This document shows positions 39,846-52,800 of a stretch of 64,000 nucleotides of DNA, in pieces. The position numbers and the translations under genes were made by a program. Every line of letters starts with the position of its first letter. Position 1 is the first letter of the stretch. The DNA is taken from NCBI GenBank assembly GCA_019639115.1, contig JAHBSM010000011.1:1-64000 (forward strand), read 5' to 3'. Under the pieces are notes generated by a model. The model had not been told where the DNA came from and made no database searches. It worked only from the letters and a program-made list of their open reading frames with translations. The DNA comes from Acidobacteriota bacterium (GTDB lineage Bacteria > Acidobacteriota > Blastocatellia > Pyrinomonadales > Pyrinomonadaceae).

Positions 39846-40292
39846 TCAGATCCCCAGATTCTCGCGGAGCTCGATCTCGCGGGCGTTCATCTCGCCGGAA
39901 TCCGACTCGTGGTCATAACCGCAAAGATGCAGAAGCCCGTGGAGAATGAGCTGTTTGATCTCGTCCTCGATCGACAGATCGTTCTCAGTGGCCTGCTTCC
40001 GGGCTTGTTCGGCTGAGATGACTATGTCGCCCAAAAAGCCGGCACCATGCGACGGATCGTCATCGATGAGTTCGTATTCGTCAGGCTCGTGCGGAAAAGA
40101 CAGAACGTCTGTGGTTGCATCCTTGCCGCGAAAAGCATGGTTGAGCTTTCGCATTCGGTCATCGGAAATGAACGCAACCGAGAATTTCTTACAGTCGGCT
40201 TCGGAAACTTTAGCGGCTGCATCGGCCACGAATGCACGAATGGGATCGAGGTCTAGCTTGATCCTCCGTTGTAGATTGATCACATCGACCAT
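39846..40292 (-). CDS. ybeY: Endoribonuclease YbeY
   Basis: 148 residues. The zinc motif HGLLHLCGYDH (HxxxHxxxxxH) near the C-terminus is complete. YbeY is a single-strand endoribonuclease in 16S rRNA maturation and ribosome quality control. It follows phoH on the same strand by about 60 bp, a common pairing in bacteria. Confidence 0.93.
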   Translation of the reverse strand: MVDVINLQRRIKLDLDPIRAFVADAAAKVSEADCKKFSVAFISDDRMRKLNHAFRGKDATTDVLSFPHEPDEYELIDDDPSHGAGFLGDIVISAEQARKQATENDLSIEDEIKQLILHGLLHLCGYDHESDSGEMNAREIELRENLGI

Positions 40293-40354
40293 AACGGACG
40301 GTTGTAAACTTAGGACTACTCGTCAGATATGCACTCGATCCTTCCGCTCGTCGG

Positions 40355-41221
40355 TTATCGATCCTCGGTGTTTTGCGAGTGCTCTTCGTACGCTTTGACG
40401 ATCATCTGGACAAGTTTGTGGCGGACGACGTCCTTCTCAGAGAAATACACGAATTCGATACCTTCGAGCCCGCCAAGCACATGTTCAGCTTCCTTGAGCC
40501 CGCTTTTTTGTCCCCGCGGCAGGTCGATCTGGGTTTTGTCTCCGGTGACCACTGCCTTAGAGCCAAAACCGATACGCGTAAGGAACATCTTCATCTGTTC
40601 ACTCGTTGTGTTCTGAGCTTCGTCCAGGATTATAAATGCGTCAGAGAGTGTCCGTCCGCGCATGAATGCGAGCGGTGCGATCTCGATAATACGCTTCTCG
40701 AGCATTTTGGTCACCTTTTCCGCGTCCACAAGATCAAAAAGAGCGTCGTAGAGCGGACGAAGATAAGGATCGACCTTGTCCTGGAGATCACCCGGCAGAA
40801 ATCCCAGACGTTCGCCCGCTTCTACAGCGGGACGCGTCAGGATTATCCGCGAGACCTGCTTCTTAAAGAGAGCATCGACGGCCATCGCGACAGCCAGAAA
40901 GCTCTTGCCCGTACCTGCGACGCCTATACCGAAAACAAGGTCGTTCTTTGCAATAGCGTCAAGATATTTCCTTTGGTTGGCCGTCTTCGGTGCGACCGTT
41001 TTCTTGCCTGAAGGGTTGAATCGAGATCTTTGGAAATGATCCTTTAGAGAATATGCGCGATCTTCGGCGATCTGCTTGAAAGCGTCTTTTAGATCTTTGT
41101 CGCTGAAAGAATTGCCCTCGCTGAACATCTCGGCGAAGTCCCGCAGTATCTGTTCGACCGTCTCGATATCGCGGGGGTCGCCGTCGATCAGCAATTCGTT
41201 GCCACGAGCGCCGATATTCAC
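40355..41221 (-). CDS. phoH: PhoH-like ATPase (start uncertain)
   Basis: 288 residues if the GTG at 41221 is used. Walker A is [12 protein letters not shown] and Walker B is [10 protein letters not shown]. The open frame continues upstream to 41333 and encodes [20 protein letters not shown], which looks like the KH-like N-terminal part of the PhoH family, so the true start is probably upstream. No ATG, GTG or TTG exists there in frame; CTG at 41311 or 41329 are the only near-cognate starts. PhoH proteins are ATPases linked to RNA metabolism and work beside YbeY. Confidence 0.85.
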   Translation of the reverse strand: MNIGARGNELLIDGDPRDIETVEQILRDFAEMFSEGNSFSDKDLKDAFKQIAEDRAYSLKDHFQRSRFNPSGKKTVAPKTANQRKYLDAIAKNDLVFGIGVAGTGKSFLAVAMAVDALFKKQVSRIILTRPAVEAGERLGFLPGDLQDKVDPYLRPLYDALFDLVDAEKVTKMLEKRIIEIAPLAFMRGRTLSDAFIILDEAQNTTSEQMKMFLTRIGFGSKAVVTGDKTQIDLPRGQKSGLKEAEHVLGGLEGIEFVYFSEKDVVRHKLVQMIVKAYEEHSQNTEDR

Positions 41222-41333
41222 ATCGAGCAGCGATTCGAGATACTTGATGTTCTGGTCGTGGACGCCGAACAGCGTATTAAGGCCCTGGGATGGTAGCTCT
41301 AGCTTTCGCAGATGATTTACAAACGACAGATCT

Positions 41334-41554
41334 TAGATGATGCCGATAGGATGAGGCTACCTTATGCAATTTTCGCTGTCAAAGCAGGGAAGTGCGACGC
41401 TCCGGGCTAATGCTGCCGACGTAATGCGGCGTCCTCGAACAACGTGCGAATACTCGACTTGCCGCTTTTGCGCCGCATAGAGCCGTTGTGATATTCTTAC
41501 CCCTTTATAAAGGTCTCGATATTTTTGATCATTTTGAGGAGCACATCAATCTAA
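41334..41554. promoter_or_regulatory. Divergent control region of phoH and atpD
   Basis: Contains an inverted repeat ATGCGGCG (41424-41431) / CGCCGCAT (41471-41478), and a TTGTGA...TATAAA pair (41486-41511) as a weak promoter for atpD (14-bp spacing, below optimum). A GAGGAG site precedes the atpD ATG at a longer-than-usual distance. Confidence 0.3.
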
Positions 41555-43063
<1,509 letters not shown>

Positions 43064-43090
43064 GTCGAATAGTTTCGGAGTCAAACTGAG

Positions 43091-43489
43091 ATGATCAAGT
43101 TAGAGATAGTCACGCCGGAACGAAGGGTTGTTGATGCCGAAGTGGACAGCGTGACCGTGCCAACGGTTTCGGGCGAGGCGGGTATTATGCCTAACCACGC
43201 GCCGCTCATTTCGGCTCTCAAGCCGGGCGTGCTCAGCTATGCAGCTAAAGGTGCTAGCGAAAAAATAGCGGTTTCGTCCGGATTCGTAGAGGTGAGTTCG
43301 GACAAGGTCAGCGTCCTTGTAGATCAGGCCGACACTTCAGCTGATATCGATCGATCGGCGGCGAGATCCGAGCTCGAGGAAGCCGAACGAGCCCTGAGTT
43401 CGGCAGGCCAGATCGAGCTGGATGAGGCACAACCGCTGAGGGATAGGATCGATCTTGCACAGGCACGCGTAGCCGTAGCCGGGAGCTAG
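43091..43489 (+). CDS. atpC: F1 ATP synthase subunit epsilon
   Basis: 132 residues. The N-terminal beta-sandwich (MIKLEIVTPERRVVDAEVDS, GIMPNHAPLISALKPG) is typical, followed by the helical C-terminal domain. It couples F1 to Fo and modulates ATP hydrolysis. 27 bp after atpD, followed by a strong terminator. Confidence 0.93.
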   Translation: MIKLEIVTPERRVVDAEVDSVTVPTVSGEAGIMPNHAPLISALKPGVLSYAAKGASEKIAVSSGFVEVSSDKVSVLVDQADTSADIDRSAARSELEEAERALSSAGQIELDEAQPLRDRIDLAQARVAVAGS

Positions 43490-43516
43490 GTCCAAACTCG
43501 AAGCTCGCAATGAATG

Positions 43517-43552
43517 ATGTTCGCCGGAGTTCTCTTTGGCGAGCATTTTTTT
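43517..43552 (+). terminator. Rho-independent terminator of atpDC
   Basis: ATGTTCGCC and GGCGAGCAT pair (one G-T) around a 12-nt loop and are followed by seven T residues. Confidence 0.9.
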
Positions 43553-43604
43553 CTTCGTGATATCTGAGCCAAGCTGCGGCTACATTGGGTATCTCTGCAA
43601 TTGC

Positions 43605-43632
43605 TTGACATTGTGATCGATTCGGCTATACT
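43605..43632 (+). promoter_or_regulatory. Near-consensus promoter of the first giant gene
   Basis: TTGACA and TATACT separated by 16 bp. It implies a leader of about 170 nt before the ATG at 43811. Confidence 0.75.
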
Positions 43633-43639
43633 CAAGGGC

Positions 43640-43810
43640 ACTTCAACCTAAAAGCGTTAACGTGATTTTTCGCAAATTTTTGGATCGCAGATAGCACTCT
43701 ATGCGGATGGGGATGTCCCTTGCGCCGTAGCTATGCTGTGTTTCGCATTAGGCCGATATGGCCGCTCGCCGTCCTTTGGGCGGCCTCAAGGAGTATAGAG
43801 GAAATTCGTT
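43640..43810 (+). promoter_or_regulatory. Long structured leader of the first giant gene
   Basis: Non-coding in this reading. A hairpin GCCGTCC-TTT-GGGCGGC (about 43769-43785), which can extend to GGCCGC/GCGGCC pairing, ends just before two ribosome sites (AAGGAG and GAGGAA). Pairing here could limit or protect initiation. No known riboswitch class recognised. Confidence 0.4.
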
Positions 43811-46800
43811 ATGTTCAGCACCAAATCGTTCCGCAGCGTAGCTCTTATCTTGACGATCATCGCGATCAGTATCACCGTCGCCCGTGCTAATTGGCTCGGT
43901 GATCTCTATGATTCGGTATTCGCCCCGGCGGCAGCGGTCGAAGAATCGTTGTCGGCCGAACCATTTGGCGGATGCGTCGGCAATGTTGTGATCGGCAGTT
44001 CGGGCTACGCCACCTTGACCGCGGCGTTCGCTGCTATCAATGCGGGAACTCACACTGGAACGATATCGGTGAATATCTGTGCGAACACCGACGAAGGAAC
44101 CGGTACGGCAGTGCTGAACGCGAGCGGAGCGGGCTCGGCAAGCTACACATCGATCCTAATTACCCCGAGTGGGCCGAGAACCATCTCGGGCGCTACTACG
44201 GCCGGCTTGCCTTTGATAGACCTGAATGGTGCTGATAATGTTACGATCGATGGACTTAACACCGGCGTTAACAGCCTAACCATTGCGAATACGACCGTAT
44301 CAGCGACGTCAGGTACCTCGACTATTCGATTCATCGGTGGTGCGACCAACAATACGATCACTAATTCGAACATTCAGGGTTCGGGTACGATGTCGGTCGC
44401 TACGAACGGAGCGACAATTTTCTTCAGTACGGATGGGGTCACTGCGAACGGTAACGACAACAATACGATCTCTAACAACAACATCGGCCCAGCGGGTTCG
44501 AACTTACCGACAAAAGCGATCCTTGGAAACGGTTCTACGACGACGACCGCTATAGGCAATAGCGGCATCATAATCAACAACAACAACATCTTCGACTACT
44601 TCGGAACTGCCGTCACAAGTTCGGGTATCGCTACCAACGGCGGATGTAATACGTGGACTATCACCAACAACAGGCTGTATCAGACCGGGACCAGGACGTG
44701 GACGACCGGATCCCTGCATGTGGCGATAGATCTTCGGCCCGCTACATCAACGTCCGGAACACAAGGTAATACCGTTACCGGCAACATCATTGGTTACGCG
44801 TCGAACACGCAGACCGGGGTTTACACTCTGACGGGAGCCGGCACGGGTGCGAAGTTCATCGGTATCCTTCACAACGGGATAAGCACGGGAACAACTTCGA
44901 CGGTAAGTAATAACACCGTCGCGGCGGTGAGCATGACCGGCGTAACGTCGTCCGGAACCAGTACTTCAACACCATTCACTGGAATTCTCTTCCAGGAAGG
45001 GAACGGTGTTACGAATGGCAACGTCATAGGAAGCCAAACTGCGGCCGGATCACTCACATTCTCAACGACGACAACCAGTGGTACCGACGTTTACGGCTTG
45101 TATAATTTCAGCTCTAACGTTTGGACTTCGAATAACAATAATATTGGCGGCATCAGCGTTACGAATCTGGGTGCGTCGGGTACGTTCCTTGTTTATGGAA
45201 TGAGAGCATTCACTGCCTCGACGACCACGTGGACCGCATCATCAAATAACGTCGGTGGAACAGTTGCCGATTCCATTTCATTGAATGCAACCGGCACCTC
45301 ATCGCAGGTCGTTGGAATGTTCACGAGCAATGCTCCAACGGTGCTGACCTCAAATACGATCAGGAATCTGACGACCAATATTGGTACCGGGACCACGACG
45401 TCGGCATCTGCTGTCGGTATTTTGGTGTCATCAACGACGCCCACCCACACAATGGCGCAGAACACCATCCATACGCTTACCAACACCAATAGCACCGGTG
45501 CGAGCGTCGTCACCGGCATCCAGTTCACCGGCGCGACCGCAAACGTCGTCGAACGTAACTTCATATACAACCTGTTGGCGCCGACGACGAGCACGTCGGC
45601 TGAGATCAACGGCATACGCGTGGCCGGCGGGACAACGATCTATCGCAACAATATGATCGCTCTCGGAGCAAACCAGGCGATCGCGGTTGGATCGGCAGCC
45701 AGCAATTCCGGCACGACAGGTATCAACGGATTCAACGGAGCGCTCGGGACGGACACTTTCGTTCACAACAGCATTTATATTGGCGGAACTTCGACGACCG
45801 GCAGCGGCGCATCGTTCGCTCTCAACGGGACGCAGACCGTCAATACAAGAAGCTTCCGCGACAACATCTTTTTTAATGCTCGAACGAACAGCGGTGGAAC
45901 CGGCACGAACTATGCCGTGAAGATCAATGGAACGGCAGCCAATCCGGCCGGCTTGACGATCAACAACAATTTGTATCTGGCAAATGGCACGGGAGGTGTT
46001 TTTGGGTATTTCAATGGCGTCGACGTTCCAAACATTTCAGCCTGGAGGACGGCTGTTGGTCAGGATGCCGGTAGCTTTGAATCAAATCCGCAATTTGCGG
46101 CAGCTACCAGCTCGCCGCCTGACCTTCACATTCACCCGACGAATCCGTCACCTGCAGAAGGCAACGGTGCCGACGTCGGCGTGGTCAATGATTTTGACGG
46201 CGAAACTCGCGCAACGCTCACTCCGGTCGATATCGGAGCTGACGCGGGCAACTTTGTTCAGCTTGATCTTTCGCCTCCGGTGATTTCATATACTCCGTTA
46301 GGCAACACTGCGGACACGAGCAATCGTGTTCAATCGATCGTTATCACGGATTCGACGGGTGTCAATACGTCGATCCCATTGGGCCCGAGGGTGTATTTCA
46401 ATAAGAACGGCGGCAGCTATGTCGGCGTTGGTTGTACCCAGACGGGAGGCACACCGCAGAACAGCTCTTGGAACTGCACGATCAACTACGGACTCGTAGG
46501 TGGCGTGGCTGTAGGCGATGTCATCCGTTACTTTGTCGTAGCTCAAGATACTGTCGGCAATGTCGGTGCAAATCCGGGGGCGGGCTTCAGCGCGGTCGAT
46601 GTTAACAACATTACGACCTCGCCGACCAATCCCAATATTTACAACATTGCAACTCCTGTTACGGGAAGTTACAACGTAGGAACTGGCGAAACCTTCACTT
46701 CGCTGACCAATACCGGCGGCATTTTTGAGTTCATCAACAACAATGCTGTCACCGGAAATGTCACTATCAACCTTACGTCGGATCTTACTGCTGAAACGGG

Positions 46801-49800
46801 TACGGTCGGCTTGAATGCGTTCGAAACGCCGTTCACGCTAACTATCAAACCCAGCGGAGCGCCTCGCGCCATATCCGGCGCCGCAGCGTCAACTGCTCTG
46901 ATCAGGCTCAACGGAGCAAGCCGCGTCACGATCGACGGTTCGACGTCTGGGGGCTCGGACCGAAGCTTAACGATCGAGAACACAAGTACTACTTCGCCTA
47001 CCGTTGTGAGGATGCAGTCCGTCGGAACGACGCCGATGACGAATAACACGCTGAAGAATTGCGTTGTTCGGAATGGGATCAACACGTCGAGCGCTGTTGT
47101 GGTCTCGGATCCTGCGGGTGCAGCGGGCTATTTCAATAGCATTGCGATCACGAATAACGACATTCGCCGTGCGTTCAGAGGAGTATTCTTGACAGCCGTC
47201 GTTACAGGCAGCAACGGATCGGGCACCGTGATCTCGGACAACACGATGAATACGGCGGGGGCCGATTCGATCCGCTTGAATCCGATATTTGTCGCAGGTG
47301 CCAACGGCGCGGTCATATCGAACAACACGATTGGCGGCATCAGCGACGCGAATGCCGAGGTTCCTGTTGGTATCATCATTTCGACGGGAGCCTCAAATGT
47401 CACGATCAACGGCAATACGATCAACGGCATTACCTCGACCAGCACGTCTGCGTCTGCCTCGGCGGCGGGAATTATTTTCTCTGCCGGTGCCGGAGTGGCA
47501 ACAGCAACGATCTCGAACAACAATATTTCTAATCTTGTCAGTGCGGGTACCGCCGCAAATCACTACGCGATCGCCAGTTTCTCGCCGAATGTGACGATCA
47601 GTGGGAACACTGTCACCGGTCTCACGCAAACCGGTGCGACAAGCACGTGGGGCATCGTTCTGGCGGGTGCTGTAAACAATGTTATCAGCCGGAATACGGT
47701 AAGTGCATTGACGAACTCGGCAGGAAGTTCGGTGACAAGCGGCATCCAGATACAGGGCCTGAGCACCGGTAATGTGGTTGAACGCAATACCGTTTTCAAT
47801 ATAAAGAGCACCAACACTGGAGGCTGGGGTTCGAACGGGATCTGGATGGCATCCACTTCAACCGGTGCTGCCACAACCGTACGAAACAACTTTGTCTATG
47901 ACATCGCTGCGAACGGATTTGCAGGTGCCGGCACGGGCGACAACGGTTACGGAATAATCGTCAGCTCGGGCGCCGGGTATAACATCTGGAATAACTCGGT
48001 GCACTTGAATACCGATCAGACGGCAACGACAGGGCTTCCGGCCGCATTCAACGTTACCTCGGGCGTTACCGCAGCGGGTGCGATCGATCTGCGAAACAAC
48101 ATCTTTGCGAACAGCCAGACAGTCGGCGTTGAGCGTTACTCGATCTACAGCGGTGCAGCGAACACAGTGTTCTCTGCGATCAATAACAATCTATACTTCA
48201 CAGCAGGTCCGAACCTCGGCTTCATCGGAAGCAATAGGACATCACTCGCTGATATCGTAACCGGCTTTGGCGGCAATACAGCTTCGCTCGCAGTACCGCC
48301 GGATTTTGTATCTGCGACAAACCTGCACATCAATCCGACCTCGCCGGCGAAGGATGTCGGGGCGACGATAGCGACGGTTACCGACGATATCGACGGCGAT
48401 CCGCGTCCGGGCAACCTCGGATATGAGATCGGTGCCGACGAACTCGTCGATACCAATGCTCCGGATACGTCGATCGACAGCAATCCGACGAACCCGACGA
48501 ACAGCACCTCCGCGACTTTCACGTTCAGCGGTACGGATACTCTCGGCGGCGGCAACGTCATTGCGAGCTTCGAATGTAGATTGGATGCGGGCAGCTTTGC
48601 AGCCTGTGTCTCGCCGCAGAATTACACGGGCCTTGCCGACGGATCGCACACGTTCCAAGTTCGAGCGAAGGACTTCGCCGGCAATGTCGATCCTATCCCG
48701 GCCAGCTTTACCTGGGTGGTCGATGCTACGGCACCGGACACGACAATAACGCTGAATCCGACCAACCCGACGAACAGCTCGTCGGCATCGTTCAGCTTTA
48801 TCGGCAATGACGGTTCGGGAACTGGCATCGCAAGTTTCCAATGCAGCCTGGATGGCGGTTCGTTCACAGCTTGCGTTTCTCCGCAGAGCTATACAGGACT
48901 AGCCGACGGGCCGCATTCGTTCCAGGTAAGAGCGATCGACGCAGTGGGGAATGTCGATGCTACACCGGCCGGCTATGCGTGGCTCATTGATACGGTAGCT
49001 CCGGACACGTCGATCGGCACGTTCCCGCCCGATCCGAGCAACAGCCCGGATGCAACGTTCACGTTCAGCGGAACGGATCCGCTCGCGCCTGAGGCGATAG
49101 CTGGCTTCCAGTGTCAGCTTGACGGCGGCGGATTCAGCTCTTGTACCTCGCCCAAGACGTACACGGGACTCCTAGCGGGTTCGCACACGTTCCAGGTGCG
49201 GTCGGTGGATACGGCAGGTAATGTCGATCCGACGCCTGCTAGCTACACATGGACCATTAACCTCGGCCCAAGCCCGGTCACGGTCACAGCGACAGCCGGC
49301 ACAACCGGCCCGACGGATTACACAACGGTCAAGGCTGCGTTCGACGCGATCAACGCCGGAACACATCAGGGGGCGATCACGATCGCCGTGAATGCGAACT
49401 CGACCGAAACGGCGGCTGCTGTATTGAACGCGAGCGGAACAGGTTCGGCGTCATACACGTCTGTCCTCATGAAGCCGAGCACACCGGGCGTGACCATCAG
49501 CGGTTCGCTGAGTACGGGTGCGGTCATCATTCTGCTTGACGCAGACAATGTCACGATCGACGGTTCTGTTTCGGGCGGAACTGCGACGGGAGTAGGAGGT
49601 AATCCTGCCCTGCGTCAAATGACGATCGTCAATACAAGCACGACCGCCACGGCCGCAGCCGTGGTCGCGATCGAACAAGGTACTGCAGGGGCCGCGAACA
49701 ACACTTTGCGCAATCTGAATGTGAGCGGACAGGATCCGACGCAGACATTGCTAGGAATTCACGTTGGTGGAAACACCATCGGGGCATCACCGACCGTGAA

Positions 49801-52800
49801 TAACTCGAATGTCATTATCGAGAATTGCTCGGTCCAGAAAGCGATACTTGGCATATTCAATAACGGTGTTTCAGCTGCGTCGCCGGGCACGGGCATGGTC
49901 ATTCGTAGGAACGACCTGTCGGCGACAGGTGCCAATCGACTGCGCCGCGGCGGCATCTTCTTCTTCAACCAGGATGGGATACAGGTAACTGAGAATGCGA
50001 TCGGCGGCATCGATTCCAACGAATCGGCCGATTCGATCGGCATCATCGCCGGTATTCAAAATGTGACGAACACTACAACGACAAGCGGCGGTGTAGTGAA
50101 CGCCAATATCTCGCGTAACCGCATCAGCGGAGTAGTCTCAGCCAGTACAACGGGATTCTCGGCGGTCGGTATCGCGGTTGCCGGAGGCACGACCGGCCCG
50201 AACACGATCAGCAACAACATGATCTCGGGCGTAATTGCTCCGTCAACCAGTCCGGACCTCGTTGCGGGTATTTTCGTTACAGGCGTAACGTCCTCTAATA
50301 CGCGAATATACAATAACTCCGTCGCCCTCTCGGGCGATCGGGGTTCGGTCGCAAGCCAGATCGGCAGCTACGGCATCGCCGTGACTGGTACAACGCCGAC
50401 GGTTGATATTCGCAACAATACCTTCTACACGGAACAGACCTCAGGCGGCGGAGCGAACGCCAAGAGCTACTCCATCGGCGTAGTTTCGACCGCATTTGGC
50501 AGCTACACGCTAAACAACAACAACTATCTCTCGACCGGAGCCAACTCGGGCGGATGGCGCCGCGGCGGCCTTACTGCTACCGGCACGGACGTGACGACGC
50601 TATCAGCATGGCAAACGGCGACGGGACAGGAGGGGGCTTCGTTGTCGGTCAATCCACAGTATGTGTCGCTAACGGATCTGCATCTGCAGGCCGGAAGTCC
50701 TCTGAAGGACGTTGGCGCTACGATAGCGACGGTTGTTGACGATATCGACAGTGATCCGAGGCCCGGCAATCTCGGCTACGAGATCGGAGCTGACGAACTC
50801 GTTGACACCAACGCTCCGGATACGTCGATCGACAGCAATCCGACCAATCCGTCGAACAGCTCGTCAGCGACGTTCACGTTCAGTGGTACGGACACGCTCG
50901 GCGGAGGCAACGTAGTGGCCGGATTTGAGTGCAAGCTCGACGCCGGTTCGTTCGCGGCCTGCAGTTCGCCGCAGAATTACACAGGCCTGGCCGATGGGTC
51001 ACACACATTCCAGGTCCGTGCGAAAGACTTTGCAGGGAACGTCGATCCGACGCCTGCGAGCTTTACGTGGGTGATCGATACGATCGCTCCGGACACGTCG
51101 ATCTTGACGAATCCCCCGGATCCAAGCTCAAGCTCGAGCGCCACGTTCACGTTCAGCGGAACCGATCCGCTTGCACCTGAAGCGGTCGCCGGGTTCGAGT
51201 GTCAAATCGACGGAGGCGGCTACAGTTCATGCGTATCGCCGAAGACCTATACGGGCTTGGCAGACGGATCGCATACGTTCCAGGTACGAGCGGTGGATAC
51301 AGCCGGAAACGTCGATCCGACGCCGGCAAGCTACACTTGGACGATCACGTCCGGGCCTGCGGGTCCCGTGACGGTGACCGCAACAGCGGGCACCACCGGG
51401 CCAACGGATTATCCGACATTCAAGGACGCGATCGATGCTATAAACGCCGGTACCCACCAGGGTGCGATCACGGTGTCTGTCGTTACCAACACGACCGAAA
51501 CTGCCACCTCTGTGCTAAATAGCAGCGGAGCGGGCTCGGCGTCCTACTCATCGATCGTGATCCGTCCTGTCAATGATAATGTGACGGTCGCCGGGCCGTC
51601 GGTAGCGGGACGAGGATTGTTCGAACTCAACGGTGCGGACAATGTGACGGTCGACGGTGACAACCCGAATACATCGGGAACGAACCGCAATCTCACGTTC
51701 ACCAACACTGCGGCTAACACTGTCAACTACACGTCTGTTATACGCGTTGCCCTAGCAACGACCATAGTGACGAGTGCCGACAATGTTACGATCCGCAACT
51801 TGAACCTGAACGGAAGTGCGACCGGACGCAATATCGCGACTGCGACGTCCAATACCGCGCCGGAAAGCACTGTGTTCGGTGTGTTGGCAACCGGCGGAGC
51901 CTCTACCGTTAGCCAGACCACGGCCCCGTCGGCTATCACGTCGACAACGAGCACGATCGGTGCGGGTGCGACCGCGACGAATCTTACGATCAGCAACAAC
52001 TCGATCAACACTGTCGGTCGAGCGGTTGCGGTCCATGGAGCGGCGACGTCGGTCTTCCCGGGACTTCGGATCCTTGGGAACGTCATCGGCAATGCTACGG
52101 CCGGAGCTGTCGATCAGGTAACGGGTATCGGCATCACAGCTCAGGGTTCGGCGGATGGTCTGATCCGCGGCAATACTGTACGCGTCGAGGGCTTTATTGG
52201 GTCGTCGGCAGCGACGCATGCGATAAATGTCGGTGTGGTCTCTGCAAACGGCACTTTCACGATCGAGAACAATAAGGTCGAGAGGGTGAGGAATAATAAT
52301 CCTGCATCTTGGTCGGCATACGGCATCAATCTCGGCGGAAGTAACAATCACATTGTCCGCAATAACTTTGTGTTCAATGTAATGAACGATCAGGTCGCCG
52401 GCACGGGAGCGTTTGGTACGACATTCGGTGCCTACGGCATCCGCGTCGGTTCCGGAACCGGGCATAAGATCTACCATAACTCGGTAAATATCTTCGGCCC
52501 GCTCGGAGGCGTGACCAATACGAACCTTACGGCAGCGTTCGTTCTAGTCGCGACGACACAGACAGGCGTCGATGTGCGGAATAACGTATTTGTGAACACC
52601 GCAACCGGCGGCAACCCGACAGGAACTCGGCACGTTGCGATATTCCTGCCATCGGGAGCGACGTCTGCGTTGGCCCTCATACTGAACAACAACGACTATG
52701 TCGAGGGAACTGATGCGAACAGCCGTTTGGCTCAGGTCGGCACGACTTTCGGTACAGGTGAGTACACGGCGGCTAACTTTGATCCGTCAAATACGACGCC

